Positions 1 through 9,564 of a stretch of 64,000 bases of DNA are shown in pieces. The notes beneath the pieces are model-generated. The model saw only the letters and a list, made by a program, of their open reading frames with translations. It did no database searches and was not told where the DNA came from. Each line of letters begins with the position of its first letter. The first letter of the stretch is position 1. Made by a program: the position numbers and the translations under genes. This DNA comes from Faeciplasma sp045660445 (GTDB lineage Bacteria; Bacillota; Clostridia; Oscillospirales; Ruminococcaceae): the NCBI GenBank assembly GCA_045660445.1, contig JAZRDR010000010.1, forward strand, positions 186,001 to 250,000, given 5' to 3'.

Positions 1-960
1 TGTTTCTTTGATCTTCTTCGGTTTACGCTTCATTTTGGGAAGCTTGTCCGCTAAAGATTTAACACCCGCAAGAACTCCGCCTGCAGAAGCTGACTTTTCA
101 ACACCGGAATCAATATATCCAAAAGTTATGCTTTGGTCAACCTTAAACGCTTCAATATCGCGGATCATTTCAGATGCTGACTGATAACGCTTTGAAGTCT
201 CCTTTTCCATAGCGTGCAAAATAATCTCTTCAAGACCTTTATATAACGAAGAGACATATGTTGAAGGAGCAACGGGTTCATCATTCATGTGCATAAGTGC
301 TACGGAGACAGGCGTTTCACCGTCGAACGGTTTTCTACCGGTGAGCATCTCATACATCATAACACCGACAGAATAAATATCGCTCTTCTCATCGGTTCTA
401 GCACCTCTTGCTTGTTCAGGAGATACATAGTGAACCGATCCCATCGTTTTTTCAGAAAGAGTGTTTGAGCTTTGTCGTGAAAATCTAGCAATGCCAAAAT
501 CCATCACCTTAATGCTTCCGTCAGACATAAGCATAACGTTATGAGGCTTGATATCGCGATGAACGATTCCCCTGTCGTGTGCAAGCTGTAAAGCTCGCAA
601 TATCTGAATAGTGAAATGAACGCAGTCACGCCACTTTAAAAGGCCCTGCTGTTCGATATATTCTTTAAGCGTGATACCGTCGATATGTTCCATTACGATA
701 TACTGCATATCGTTTTCATACCCAACGTCGAAAATTCTTACAATGTTGGGATGAGAAAGAACGGCAATAGCCTTGCTTTCGTTTCGGAAACGTCTTACAA
801 ACTCGTCGCTTGCCAAAAATTCGCTCTTTAAAATCTTAACGGCAACAACCCTGTTCTCCATTATGTCTTTAGCTCTGTAAACGTCGGCCATTCCGCCGGC
901 ACCGATAAGCTCAATGATTTCATATCTTCCGTCAAGTTTCATACCGATAAATCTATCCAT
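1..960 (-). CDS. prkC: PrkC-type Ser/Thr protein kinase (C-terminal part beyond the window)
   Basis: The minus-strand frame is open from an ATG at 960 to the window edge, giving about 320 residues of a eukaryote-like kinase. Visible motifs are the glycine loop GAGGMADVY, the ATP-binding lysine in VAVKILK, the catalytic loop HRDIKPHN, DFG, the activation segment ending in SPEQARG, and a basic Lys/Arg/Pro juxtamembrane stretch at the edge. Family knowledge: PrkC kinases continue into one membrane helix and extracellular PASTA repeats that sense muropeptides, controlling growth, cell-wall synthesis and spore germination. The cognate PP2C phosphatase lies 27 bp upstream, the usual Firmicutes pair. 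The PASTA part is not visible, so that detail is inferred. Confidence 0.93.
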   Translation of the reverse strand, partial: MDRFIGMKLDGRYEIIELIGAGGMADVYRAKDIMENRVVAVKILKSEFLASDEFVRRFRNESKAIAVLSHPNIVRIFDVGYENDMQYIVMEHIDGITLKEYIEQQGLLKWRDCVHFTIQILRALQLAHDRGIVHRDIKPHNVMLMSDGSIKVMDFGIARFSRQSSNTLSEKTMGSVHYVSPEQARGARTDEKSDIYSVGVMMYEMLTGRKPFDGETPVSVALMHMNDEPVAPSTYVSSLYKGLEEIILHAMEKETSKRYQSASEMIRDIEAFKVDQSITFGYIDSGVEKSASAGGVLAGVKSLADKLPKMKRKPKKIKET

Positions 961-987
961 ATTTACACTCCGTTTCAAAGATTTTCG

Positions 988-1716
988 TTAAAGCGATATT
1001 AAAACCGCCGTGATGTTATCTCTTCCGCCACTGTTGTTTGCATAGTCAATAAGCTCGCCTGATGATTGCTCTAACGGTCGCTTATAAACAATACTGTATA
1101 TAAGCTCATCAGAACAGTAATTTGTAAGTCCGTCTGTACAAATAAGCATTACAGCGCCCTGAGTCAAGTCAACTTCGAAATAATCGACATCAACTGTGCT
1201 TTCAACGCCAATCGCACGGGTTATAATATTCTTCATTTTGTGGACTTTCATCTCATCATCGTTGATAACGCCTTTGGCATGAAGATATTCAACAACGGTG
1301 TGATCGTTTGTTATCTGAGTTATGCCAGAGTCGTTTAAAACATATGCTCTAGAGTCTCCGACACTTGCAATATATCCTACATTATTATGTACTAAAACCG
1401 CAACGCACGTGGTTCCCATGCCTTCGTTTTCGGAATTATCCTTGCTCTTTTGATAAACGACCGAATTTGCGGCAACAAGTGCAGACGTCATCATTGATTT
1501 AACACTTCTGGGCTCCATATCACGTCTATAACTAAGTGTAAGTCTGTCATATACGATATCGGACGTCATCTCGCTGGCAACACTTCCGCTGTTCGCTCCG
1601 CCCATGCCGTCGCACACGACAGCGATGCACGTATCGTCATTAGGCATTGAAACTCTGAATCTGTCTTGATTTTCATTTCTTTGTTTTCCGATATCGGACT
1701 TTCCCACAACAAACAT
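988..1716 (-). CDS. prpC: PP2C-family Ser/Thr phosphatase PrpC/Stp
   Basis: Cytosolic metal-dependent phosphatase of 242 residues, full length for the family. It reverses phosphorylation by the adjacent PrkC kinase. Seen: NQDRF near the N-terminus, the metal-binding VCDGMGG, SVGDSRAY, CTDGLTNY and the C-terminal GGRDNITA, all standard PP2C motifs. The ATG at 1716 is preferred over an in-frame GTG at 1725, because the AGGAGG at 1725-1730 lies 8 nt from the ATG and overlaps the GTG. It sits between rlmN and prkC in a conserved same-strand operon. Confidence 0.95.
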   Translation of the reverse strand: MFVVGKSDIGKQRNENQDRFRVSMPNDDTCIAVVCDGMGGANSGSVASEMTSDIVYDRLTLSYRRDMEPRSVKSMMTSALVAANSVVYQKSKDNSENEGMGTTCVAVLVHNNVGYIASVGDSRAYVLNDSGITQITNDHTVVEYLHAKGVINDDEMKVHKMKNIITRAIGVESTVDVDYFEVDLTQGAVMLICTDGLTNYCSDELIYSIVYKRPLEQSSGELIDYANNSGGRDNITAVLISL

Positions 1717-1747
1717 ACAGTCCACCTCCTTATAATTTAAAGGTCAG

Positions 1748-2779
1748 TTATATCTCATATTCACGTCTTAACTGCCCGCAAGCGGCATCGATGTCCGAGC
1801 CGAGAGTTCTTCTTACAGTTGCATTTATGCCCATATCGCAGAGCATTTTGCAAAACTTCTGTGCGGAATGTCGATTAGATGTGAAGTTTCTTTCTTTAAT
1901 TTTATTAACAGGTATTATATTTATATGTGAGGGCATTCTTTTAACCAAAGATGCTAATGCTTTTGCATCGTCATAAGAGTCGTTCTCGCCATCAATAAGT
2001 GCATATTCAAACGAGATTCGTCTGCCAGTGGTATCGAAATAATCATAGCAGGCTTTCATAAGCTCGGATATATTATAACGGTTATTGATTGGCATAAGCT
2101 CGCTGCGCTTTTTGTCATTCGTTGCATGTAAAGATATCGACAAGGTAAGCCCAAGATCAAGCTTTGCAAGATCATATATCTTATCGACCAAGCCGCAAGT
2201 TGAAAGAGAAACATGGCGTAAGCTCATGTTTGTTCCGTTTTCACTAGATAAAATATTCAAAAACTTAATTACGTTATCGTAATTATCAAGAGGTTCACCG
2301 ATTCCCATTAAAACAATGCTTGAAACGTGTCTGCCGGTTGCTCTCTCTGCTTCATAAAGCTGCAAAAGAATTTCGCTTGGCAAGAGACTTCTCTTAAACC
2401 CAGCTATTGTTGAGGCACAGAACTTACATCCCATTTTGCAGCCAACCTGAGTGGAAACACAAAGCGAATCACCGTGTTCATATTGCATTAAAACAGTCTC
2501 TATATGATTGCCGTCTGAAAGCTCGTATAAAAACTTAACGGTCGGATCGATCTTTGATTCAAGCTTTTTAACGATTTTAAGAGTACCGATATAGAACTCG
2601 CTCGAAAGCTTTTCACGCAATGAAGCCGAGATGTTTGTCATATCATCAAAGCTTATAACACGCTTTTTGTGGAGCCATTCATATATTTGCAATGCTCTGA
2701 ATTTCTTTTCGCCCATATCTAAAAGCTTATTTGTAAGCTTTTCAAGGGTTAATGAAAGTATATCTGTAATCGTAATCAC
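1748..2779 (-). CDS. rlmN: 23S rRNA (adenine2503-C2)-methyltransferase RlmN
   Basis: Radical-SAM enzyme that methylates C2 of A2503 in 23S rRNA and A37 of some tRNAs. The 343 residues match the family length. The CX3CX2C cluster motif is Cys114, Cys118 and Cys121 (CKMGCKFC). The resolving or methyl-carrying cysteine is Cys334 in AACGQL, and GIGEPLDNY is the conserved GxGEPL segment. The ATG overlaps the rsmB stop codon by 4 nt (2776-2779), indicating translational coupling. Confidence 0.97.
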   Translation of the reverse strand: MITITDILSLTLEKLTNKLLDMGEKKFRALQIYEWLHKKRVISFDDMTNISASLREKLSSEFYIGTLKIVKKLESKIDPTVKFLYELSDGNHIETVLMQYEHGDSLCVSTQVGCKMGCKFCASTIAGFKRSLLPSEILLQLYEAERATGRHVSSIVLMGIGEPLDNYDNVIKFLNILSSENGTNMSLRHVSLSTCGLVDKIYDLAKLDLGLTLSISLHATNDKKRSELMPINNRYNISELMKACYDYFDTTGRRISFEYALIDGENDSYDDAKALASLVKRMPSHINIIPVNKIKERNFTSNRHSAQKFCKMLCDMGINATVRRTLGSDIDAACGQLRREYEI

Positions 2780-4080
2780 TCTTTTCGTCTAAGCTTCGCA
2801 ATAAAGAAGCCGTCGCTATCAAACATATCAGGGGTTATCGTCTGCTTGTAGTCTGTAAATCTATTAAGCTTTACAGCTTCAAACTCGGGATGTTCTTTCA
2901 AAAATTTCTCAACAACATCATCGTTTTCTTCTCGCAAAACGGTGCAGGTTGAATATATAAGTATACCTCCGACCTTAACATAGCGTGAGGAAGTTTCCAA
3001 AATATCATATTGAACACTTGGAAGTCCTGAAAGCTGAACACGGTCGGAATATTTAATTTCGGGTTTGCGTCTGATAACTCCAAGTCCCGAACAAGGAACG
3101 TCGCACAAAACTTTATCAGCCAACGGTAAGTCCGAATTATAGACCTTTGCATTATTTGGACTTGCTTCAATACAATCAAGTCCAAGTCTTTTTGCGCCAC
3201 TCTTTATAAGATTCACGCGCTTTTCGTGCAAATCAAAAGCCAACACTTTGCCTGTATCATTCATACTCTCGGCAATCGTGAACGCTTTTCCGCCCGGAGC
3301 TGAGCACATGTCCAAAACAGTATCGCCGGGCTTAGCGTCCAGCTCGCTAACGCAAATCTGGCAGGAAACATCTTGAACGTGAAGCATGCCTTTTTGATAA
3401 GCTTCAAGCTTTTCGATAGATCCGCATCCAAAAAGTTCTAAACAATCAGGAACAGTTTCAGATACCGAGTAGCTAACGCCTTCCTCTTTTAACTGTAAAA
3501 CAATTTCTTCAAATGAAAACTTGCAGGTGTTAAGTCTCGCTGTGACGGGCGCTCTGCCAATGGATGACTTAAGCATCGAAAGGCAAACGCCCTCGCCATA
3601 ATCTCGAAGCCACATTTCTATAAGCCATTCGGGGCAGGAATATTCAACTGAAAGGTTGTATATTTTAGAGTTTTTCGTGGGAAGCTTTTTGCCGTCGCGG
3701 ATGAAATTGCGCAAAAGAGCATTCACAAATCCCGAAACTGCGGGATTTTTATTATCTTTGGCCAGGATAACACTTTCGTTAACTGCGGCATTATCTGGAA
3801 CAGAGTCCATATACAAAAGCTGATACAAGCCCATTCTAAGTATCTGTCTTACAGCATCGGAAAGCTTATCTACAGGACGTGATGAGTATTTTTTAATGAT
3901 CTCATCCAAGGTTATGCGACGCTCTATAACACCGTAATACAATGCGGAAATAAATCTTTTGTCGATATCACGAAGCATTGGATATTTGGTCAACGTTTTG
4001 TCAAGCGCAATGTTTGAAAAGCTAGCATTCTTTTCTGTCGAGACCAAAAGCTTCATGCATATTTCACGTGGTGTCTGCAT
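2776..4080 (-). CDS. rsmB: 16S rRNA (cytosine967-C5)-methyltransferase RsmB
   Basis: SAM-dependent m5C methyltransferase of 434 residues. An N-terminal NusB-like helical RNA-binding domain (about 1-140) precedes the catalytic domain. Seen: SAM motif DMCSAPGGKA, the DVPCSGLG motif and the catalytic-cysteine motif YSTCT. It lies between the zinc peptidase gene and rlmN, as sun/rsmB does in many Firmicutes. Its stop overlaps the rlmN start. The antisense and frame-shifted ORFs inside it lack family motifs. Confidence 0.96.
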   Translation of the reverse strand: MQTPREICMKLLVSTEKNASFSNIALDKTLTKYPMLRDIDKRFISALYYGVIERRITLDEIIKKYSSRPVDKLSDAVRQILRMGLYQLLYMDSVPDNAAVNESVILAKDNKNPAVSGFVNALLRNFIRDGKKLPTKNSKIYNLSVEYSCPEWLIEMWLRDYGEGVCLSMLKSSIGRAPVTARLNTCKFSFEEIVLQLKEEGVSYSVSETVPDCLELFGCGSIEKLEAYQKGMLHVQDVSCQICVSELDAKPGDTVLDMCSAPGGKAFTIAESMNDTGKVLAFDLHEKRVNLIKSGAKRLGLDCIEASPNNAKVYNSDLPLADKVLCDVPCSGLGVIRRKPEIKYSDRVQLSGLPSVQYDILETSSRYVKVGGILIYSTCTVLREENDDVVEKFLKEHPEFEAVKLNRFTDYKQTITPDMFDSDGFFIAKLRRKE

Positions 4081-4083
4081 TAA

Positions 4084-4794
4084 TTAATATCTCCTTCCGC
4101 CTCTGTCAGTTCGGCTTCCAACGATGAACAAAAGTCTTAGAATCGTGGAAACTGTTGAAACAAGCGCCGCAACATACGTCAAAGCTGCTGCATTTAAAAC
4201 CTTTTTCGCTGCAGGAAGTTCGTCATCATAAAGAATTCCGTCACGCTCAAGAGTTTTAAGAGCACGAGAGCTTGCGTTGTATTCAACCGGCAACGTAACC
4301 GCCTGGAAAACAGCCATAAGCGAATAAAGCATTATTCCAAACATTGCAATGTTATAACTTGCAAAGAAAAGTCCCACAAGCAAAATCAACATTCCTGCAG
4401 AAGAACCGAAGTTCGTTAACGGAACTAACGCCGAACGCAATCTTATCGGAGCATACCCAACAGCGTGCTGAATTGCATGACCACACTCGTGAGCCGCAAC
4501 TCCGATTGCGGCAACCGATGTGCTTGAATATACCGTATCAGAAAGCGAAACAACGTTTGTTTTCGGGTTATAATTATCGGTAAGATCGCCTTTGATGTGT
4601 GCAATCTTAACATCCTGCAAGCCGTTATCGTCTAAGATCCTTCGTGCAATCTCAGCAGCTGTATATCCACGAGAATTATTTAACGTTGAATATTTTCTAT
4701 ATGTCGTCTGTACTTTATATGATGCATATGCACCAAAGATAAGTGCAGGGATCAATAAGATTATTGAATAATCAAAAAAATAGAAAAAGGGCAT
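4084..4794 (-). CDS. membrane zinc metallopeptidase, YugP-like (Zn_peptidase_2 family)
   Basis: A 236-residue integral membrane protein. A hydrophobic N-terminal helix (about 8-26) precedes the zinc motif HECGH at 102-106. A further hydrophobic region runs about 125-170, and LPVEYNAS follows with Glu171 as the probable third zinc ligand. A last helix lies near the C-terminus (about 206-226), followed by an Arg/Gly-rich tail. This layout fits the YugP/DUF2186 neutral zinc metallopeptidases, whose substrates are poorly known. It is inserted between fmt and rsmB, 3 bp from rsmB and 15 bp from fmt, so it is probably co-transcribed with translation-maturation genes. Confidence 0.9.
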   Translation of the reverse strand: MPFFYFFDYSIILLIPALIFGAYASYKVQTTYRKYSTLNNSRGYTAAEIARRILDDNGLQDVKIAHIKGDLTDNYNPKTNVVSLSDTVYSSTSVAAIGVAAHECGHAIQHAVGYAPIRLRSALVPLTNFGSSAGMLILLVGLFFASYNIAMFGIMLYSLMAVFQAVTLPVEYNASSRALKTLERDGILYDDELPAAKKVLNAAALTYVAALVSTVSTILRLLFIVGSRTDRGGRRY

Positions 4795-4809
4795 TTTATC
4801 TCCTTAAAA

Positions 4810-5742
4810 TCAGTTTAAAATATCGCCTTTCTTGATTGGATGTCCCAAAAGATATGATTTGGTATCCATACGGCGAGAACCCTCGGCCTGAATTTCGGTA
4901 AGCTTTAACAAACCGTTGCTGCAAGCAACTGTAAAGTCTTTTTCATTTACAATCTCTCCCGGAGTGTGATTGCCTACATTTCCGGAAACGATCTCAGCAC
5001 GGTATATCTTAAGCTTCTTACCGTCAAGAATTGCAGTAGCACAAGGCCAATCTGACAAGCCGCAGATCTGTGAGTGAACAGACTTGACGTCCTTTGCAAA
5101 ATCGACAGGGCAAAGTTCTTTTGAAAGCATAGGAGCAAGTGTAGCCTCGTCCTCGTTCTGAGGAACGGGAGTGATCTCGCCCTTTTCAAGAGCGGTTAAG
5201 GTTTTAATCAAAAGCTCGGCTCCAACAAAGGAAAGTCGGTCATAAAGCTCGGCTGCAGTCTCATTCTCACCAACCTTAACGCTTTCTTTCAAAAGCATAT
5301 CTCCGGTATCCATTCCTTCAGCCATAAGCATGGTGGTAACTCCGCCAAACTCATCGCCGTTTAAAACGGTCCATTGAATAGGTGCGGCACCGCGATACTT
5401 CGGCAAAAGAGAGCCGTGAACATTCACACATCCAAGTCTTGGGATTTCAAGAACTTCAGGCGGAAGTATTTTACCATAAGCAACAACAATTATCGCATCG
5501 GGATTCAACTGCTTAATGATGGGAGTGTATGTTTCCGTCTCTTTCTTTAAAGAATTCGGCTGATAAACAGGTGTGCCATGTGTTAAGGCAAGCTCCTTTA
5601 CAGGCGAAGGAGTGAGCTTCATCCCCCTTCCCTTCGGCTTATCAGTTTGTGTAAACACTGCCATAACATTATGTTCACTCTCGTAAAGAGCTTTAAGCGT
5701 TGGAATCGCAAAATCAGGCGTTCCCATAAAAATAATATTCAT
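4810..5742 (-). CDS. fmt: methionyl-tRNA formyltransferase
   Basis: Formylates initiator Met-tRNA with 10-formyl-THF, giving fMet-tRNA for initiation. At 310 residues it is full length. The N-terminal Rossmann start IIFMGTPDFA and the catalytic/folate motif VNVHGSLLPKYRGAAPIQW are clear, with the C-terminal OB-like tRNA-binding domain from about residue 205. It lies 19 bp downstream of def, the enzyme that removes the formyl group after translation, the usual functional pair. Confidence 0.97.
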   Translation of the reverse strand: MNIIFMGTPDFAIPTLKALYESEHNVMAVFTQTDKPKGRGMKLTPSPVKELALTHGTPVYQPNSLKKETETYTPIIKQLNPDAIIVVAYGKILPPEVLEIPRLGCVNVHGSLLPKYRGAAPIQWTVLNGDEFGGVTTMLMAEGMDTGDMLLKESVKVGENETAAELYDRLSFVGAELLIKTLTALEKGEITPVPQNEDEATLAPMLSKELCPVDFAKDVKSVHSQICGLSDWPCATAILDGKKLKIYRAEIVSGNVGNHTPGEIVNEKDFTVACSNGLLKLTEIQAEGSRRMDTKSYLLGHPIKKGDILN

Positions 5743-5761
5743 TATACTTGTCCTTTATATA

Positions 5762-6229
5762 TTATTCTTCGTCGTCAACATCGATATATTCTTCGATATT
5801 CATTGGCAAAACTATGCCGTCAAGATGGTTGGTTTCATGGCACACACAGCGTGCAAACAAATCGCTTACTTCCATCTCATACCACTGCCCGTTTCTGTCC
5901 TGAGCTTTGAATTTAACAGTTTTGGGACGGGTTACGTATCCGTAGATATTAGGGAAAGAAAGGCAACCCTCTGCTCCGCGCTGAGTTTCCTCTGACTTTT
6001 CAATGATTTCGGGGTTTACAAGCTCGATAAAGCCTTCACCAACGTCAATTACAACAACTCTTCTCATAATTCCAACCTGAGGTGCGGCAAGTCCCAAACC
6101 CTCGGCATGATACATAGTTTCTTTCATGTCATCCAAAAGCTGATGAAGCTTATAATCAAATCTTTCGACGGGCTTGCATTTCTTTAAAAGAATCGGATCT
6201 CCGTCTTTAACTATATTTCTAAGTGCCAT
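5762..6229 (-). CDS. def: peptide deformylase
   Basis: Metalloenzyme of 155 residues that removes the N-formyl group from nascent proteins. The three family motifs are present: GLAAPQVG (46-53), EGCLSFP (87-93, whose Cys is a metal ligand; Phe replaces the commoner Val or Ile) and the HExxH motif as HETNH (131-135). The acidic C-terminal tail (DVDDEE) is common in clostridial versions. It sits between priA and fmt in the conserved cluster. Confidence 0.97.
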   Translation of the reverse strand: MALRNIVKDGDPILLKKCKPVERFDYKLHQLLDDMKETMYHAEGLGLAAPQVGIMRRVVVIDVGEGFIELVNPEIIEKSEETQRGAEGCLSFPNIYGYVTRPKTVKFKAQDRNGQWYEMEVSDLFARCVCHETNHLDGIVLPMNIEEYIDVDDEE

Positions 6230-6251
6230 AGATATATCTTCCTTTCATTAT

Positions 6252-8708
6252 CTACTGTAAATCGCCGTTTATGTCAGCATATACGCGAACATTTGCAAAT
6301 CGCTTATCCTTATATGCATCTATAAGAAGCTCTGAAATGAAATGTCTGAACTTTGCATTTGCACGGCATTTTATCGTTAAAGCATATTTATATCTGTTAT
6401 TTATTCTTCCCTGTCCCGATTTTGCAGGTCCTAAAACTCTTAATGGGAACTTCTCATCAGTTTGAGATAGTTTTTGTCTGAATAGATCTAAAAAAGCATT
6501 TGCACCTTTAATTGCATCTGTTTCAACAGGTGATGAGAAATATACAGCACAGATATCGCAAAACGGCGGATAGATAAGCTGTTTTCTTAATCCTATCTCC
6601 TGCGAATAAAATTCTTTATAGTCCTGTTGTGAAGCGAGTGCTATTATATGATGATCGGGAACATTGGTTTGAATGTATGCAACTGCGGGAGTATCACCTC
6701 GTCCCCCTCTTCCAACAACTTGAGTTAAAAGAGAAAATGTGCGCTCATAGCTTTTATAATCGCCTGCAAAAAGCGAATTATCAAGCGAAATCACACCAAC
6801 AACTGTAACATTGGGGAAATCAAGGCCCTTTGCTATCATTTGCGTTCCAACCATTATATCATATTCGCCATTTTCAAAAGCTTTGAACTTTTCTTCATAA
6901 GCACAGCGTGAATATGTCGTGTCAGCATCCATTCTCAAAACGCGGGCGTTTGGGAATGAGTTTTCTATCTCTTCGGCCAAAAGCTGTGTGCCAACACCTG
7001 TCGAGTGAACCTCACCGCTTCCGCAATCGGGGCATTTGCCCGAAAACTTTGCTGAATACCCGCAATAATGGCACATAAGCTTGTCATTTGCTTTGTGATG
7101 CGTAAGCGGAATGGCGCAGTTTGGACAAGAAACTGTTTTGTGACAACTCTTGCAGGTTATATGTGTATTATATCCACGTCGGTTCAAAAGAAGAATCGCT
7201 TGCTTTTTATTTTTGATACATTCGTTAACCGAGCGAATGAGATCCTCGCAGAAAATTCCGGTGTTACCCATCTCTGCTTCTAAGGACATATCCGCAACAA
7301 CGACTTGTGGAAGCTTTGTATTTCCATATCTGCTGTTAAGCTCAAAAAGGCTGTATCTGCCCGAGCTTGCATAATAATAGCTTTCAAGCGATGGTGTTGC
7401 AGATGCCATCAAAAGAACGCTGTTATGAGTTCCGCAACGCTGAATTGCAACCTCTCGCGCGTGATATCTTGGAGAGGATTCGGATTTATAAGAGCTTTCG
7501 CCCTCCTCATCCATAATGATTATTCCGATATTTGAAAGAGGTGCAAAAACTGCACTTCTTGTTCCGATTACGATTCTAGCAAGTCCGTTTTTGATGCGTT
7601 TGAATTCGTCCAATCGCTGTCCCAAGGAAAGGCTTGAGTGAATCACTGCAACAATGTCGCCAAACATTGCCTTAAACTTTCCAACAAGCTGAGGGGTAAG
7701 CGAAATCTCTGGTACTAAGAGCATTGCGCCCTTGCCTTGCTTAACACAGGAATCAATGAGCTTGATAAAAACTGACGTCTTTCCGCTTCCGGTTACACCG
7801 TGCAACAAAGCACCCGCAGGCTTGCAAGCATCGACAAGATGCATTATACCTTCATAAGCTGATTGCTGTTCATCAGAAAGCGTTATATCATCAGGTGATG
7901 CGCTCTCACGCTCGAGAAATTGAGGCGAACGGAAGGTTTCATAGGAATATTCCTCGATGATTCCCTTTTTAAGCATATTCGAAATAATTGTTTGAGTTAT
8001 GCTCAAAAGATAGCAGCTTTCTTTAATGGAAGCAGACTCATTCTCAATAAGAAAATCTACAACAAGCTTCTGCTTGGGTGTTAAATCAGCTTCAACCTCA
8101 CCGCTTAGATATTTCGGTGACAGATGAATCATTCTTATTGTTTCGTCTCCAACACGGCGTTTAAATTCATCCTCGCGCTCTAAGATTCCTTTTTCAACAA
8201 GACCTTCGATAACTTTTGACTTTCCGTTTGAAGCGCTGTCATCAAGAATGCTATCAAATTCTTTTTTGTCCGTGCAAGATAAAAGAAGCTTATAGAGCGA
8301 ATGCTCTTCATCAGTCATATCACAATCGGGCTTTTGGTTTGCAAGCATATATTTGCTTGAATGAATCACTGAATAACCCGAAGGGATTATTGTTCTGAAA
8401 GCCTCGAAATACGTGCAGAAGGTATGTTCTTTAAGCCACTTTACCAGCGACAAAAGTTCGTCATTAATAAGGGGTTCTTTATCAATGACCGATAATATCG
8501 GCTTTATCTTTTCATCGGGAACATCCTTTTCGTAAACACGCATAACAAGTCCGATTCGTTTTGAATTTCCCTTTCCAAAAGGAACTAAAACACGCATGCC
8601 GGGCTTTAAAACGCCAAAAAGAATGTCGGGATATTTATATGTATATTCGATATCAAATCCGAAAGCCGTGCCCTGCAAAACAACCTTAGCACAATGCATG
8701 TTATTCAA
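6252..8708 (-). CDS. priA: primosomal replication restart helicase PriA
   Basis: 3'-to-5' superfamily 2 helicase of 818 residues that reloads the replisome at stalled forks. Seen: an N-terminal fork-binding domain, Walker A GVTGSGKT near residue 305, Walker B MDEEG near 397, and a zinc-binding insert with four CxxC pairs (CKSC, CPNC, CHYC, CPDC). Motif VI lies in TQVVGRGGRG. The Walker B is DEEG where most PriA proteins read DEEH. The start is probably the TTG at 8708, since AGGAG at 8718-8722 is 9 nt from it; the next ATG (8699) is too far. Confidence 0.96.
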   Translation of the reverse strand: MNNMHCAKVVLQGTAFGFDIEYTYKYPDILFGVLKPGMRVLVPFGKGNSKRIGLVMRVYEKDVPDEKIKPILSVIDKEPLINDELLSLVKWLKEHTFCTYFEAFRTIIPSGYSVIHSSKYMLANQKPDCDMTDEEHSLYKLLLSCTDKKEFDSILDDSASNGKSKVIEGLVEKGILEREDEFKRRVGDETIRMIHLSPKYLSGEVEADLTPKQKLVVDFLIENESASIKESCYLLSITQTIISNMLKKGIIEEYSYETFRSPQFLERESASPDDITLSDEQQSAYEGIMHLVDACKPAGALLHGVTGSGKTSVFIKLIDSCVKQGKGAMLLVPEISLTPQLVGKFKAMFGDIVAVIHSSLSLGQRLDEFKRIKNGLARIVIGTRSAVFAPLSNIGIIIMDEEGESSYKSESSPRYHAREVAIQRCGTHNSVLLMASATPSLESYYYASSGRYSLFELNSRYGNTKLPQVVVADMSLEAEMGNTGIFCEDLIRSVNECIKNKKQAILLLNRRGYNTHITCKSCHKTVSCPNCAIPLTHHKANDKLMCHYCGYSAKFSGKCPDCGSGEVHSTGVGTQLLAEEIENSFPNARVLRMDADTTYSRCAYEEKFKAFENGEYDIMVGTQMIAKGLDFPNVTVVGVISLDNSLFAGDYKSYERTFSLLTQVVGRGGRGDTPAVAYIQTNVPDHHIIALASQQDYKEFYSQEIGLRKQLIYPPFCDICAVYFSSPVETDAIKGANAFLDLFRQKLSQTDEKFPLRVLGPAKSGQGRINNRYKYALTIKCRANAKFRHFISELLIDAYKDKRFANVRVYADINGDLQ

Positions 8709-8750
8709 ACCAAAGCACTCCTTTCAGATAATATCGGTTACATATATGTA

Positions 8751-8960
8751 TTATTTTCTTCTTAACGAAGGATCTTCAACAAGCTTATATTCGCTTTTAG
8801 CAAACTGTTCAACTGCTGTTTTAACAGGCTTTTCGTCGATGATCACCTTGTTTTCATAAGCTTCATCAAGAATGTCTCTTGCGCGCTTTGCAACAGCAAT
8901 AACCAAAGAATAAGTGCTTTCGTTGTTCTTTAAAATCTGTGAGCTTGATGGTCTTAACAT
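8751..8960 (-). CDS. rpoZ: RNA polymerase omega subunit
   Basis: A 69-residue protein with the omega pattern: an N-terminal MLRPSSSQIL, a central helix LVIAVAKRARDIL, the basic/acidic KPVKTAVEQF segment, and a short tail. Omega helps RNA polymerase assembly by chaperoning beta-prime. It follows gmk with a 1-bp gap, as in most Firmicutes. In many relatives coaBC comes next; here priA follows after 42 bp. Confidence 0.93.
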   Translation of the reverse strand: MLRPSSSQILKNNESTYSLVIAVAKRARDILDEAYENKVIIDEKPVKTAVEQFAKSEYKLVEDPSLRRK

Positions 8961-8961
8961 A

Positions 8962-9564
8962 TCAGTTTAAAACTCCTTTAATTGTATTTGAATTAAATTT
9001 TGTCATATATTTGCAGGACTTCATTATGGTTTCAAGTCCTTCAATAGCTTCGATAAGGTTATCGTTAATAAGAACGAAATCATAATCATATGATTTTTCG
9101 ATCTCACTTGCGGCTTCACCAACACGGCGATCGATAACATCCAACTCCTCGGTTCCGCGGCCGATAAGACGCTGTCTTAAAGCATCAATATTCGGGGGAA
9201 GGATGAAGATAAGAACAGCATCGGGATAGGCCTGTTTGATCTTCATTGCACCAACTGTCTCTATTTCGAGAATCACGTCAAATCCCTGATCAAGCTTTTC
9301 ATATACCTTTGTCTTTGGAGTGCCGTAATAGTTTCCACAAAACTCAGCATATTCAAACATTCCACCGCTTTCGATCTCCGACTCGAATTCCTCTCGGCTG
9401 ATAAAGTAATAGTTGACGCCGTTAACTTCACCGTCTCTTGGAGCACGTGTCGTTGCAGAAACGGAATAATGAATGTTTTTGAAGTTCTTTAAAACCTCGC
9501 TTAAAATCGTTCCCTTGCCGCATCCTGAAGGAGCTGATATTACATATAAAACGCCTTTACTCAT
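8962..9564 (-). CDS. gmk: guanylate kinase
   Basis: ATP:GMP phosphotransferase of 200 residues, producing GDP for nucleotide and (p)ppGpp pools. The P-loop reads SAPSGCGKGT (residues 9-18). The GMP-binding motif follows as SATTRAPRDGEVNGVNY, with YFISREEFE and the lid segment IIGRGTEE-type LIGRGTEE. Its ATG overlaps the remA stop by 8 bp (9557-9564), suggesting coupled translation. Confidence 0.97.
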   Translation of the reverse strand: MSKGVLYVISAPSGCGKGTILSEVLKNFKNIHYSVSATTRAPRDGEVNGVNYYFISREEFESEIESGGMFEYAEFCGNYYGTPKTKVYEKLDQGFDVILEIETVGAMKIKQAYPDAVLIFILPPNIDALRQRLIGRGTEELDVIDRRVGEAASEIEKSYDYDFVLINDNLIEAIEGLETIMKSCKYMTKFNSNTIKGVLN

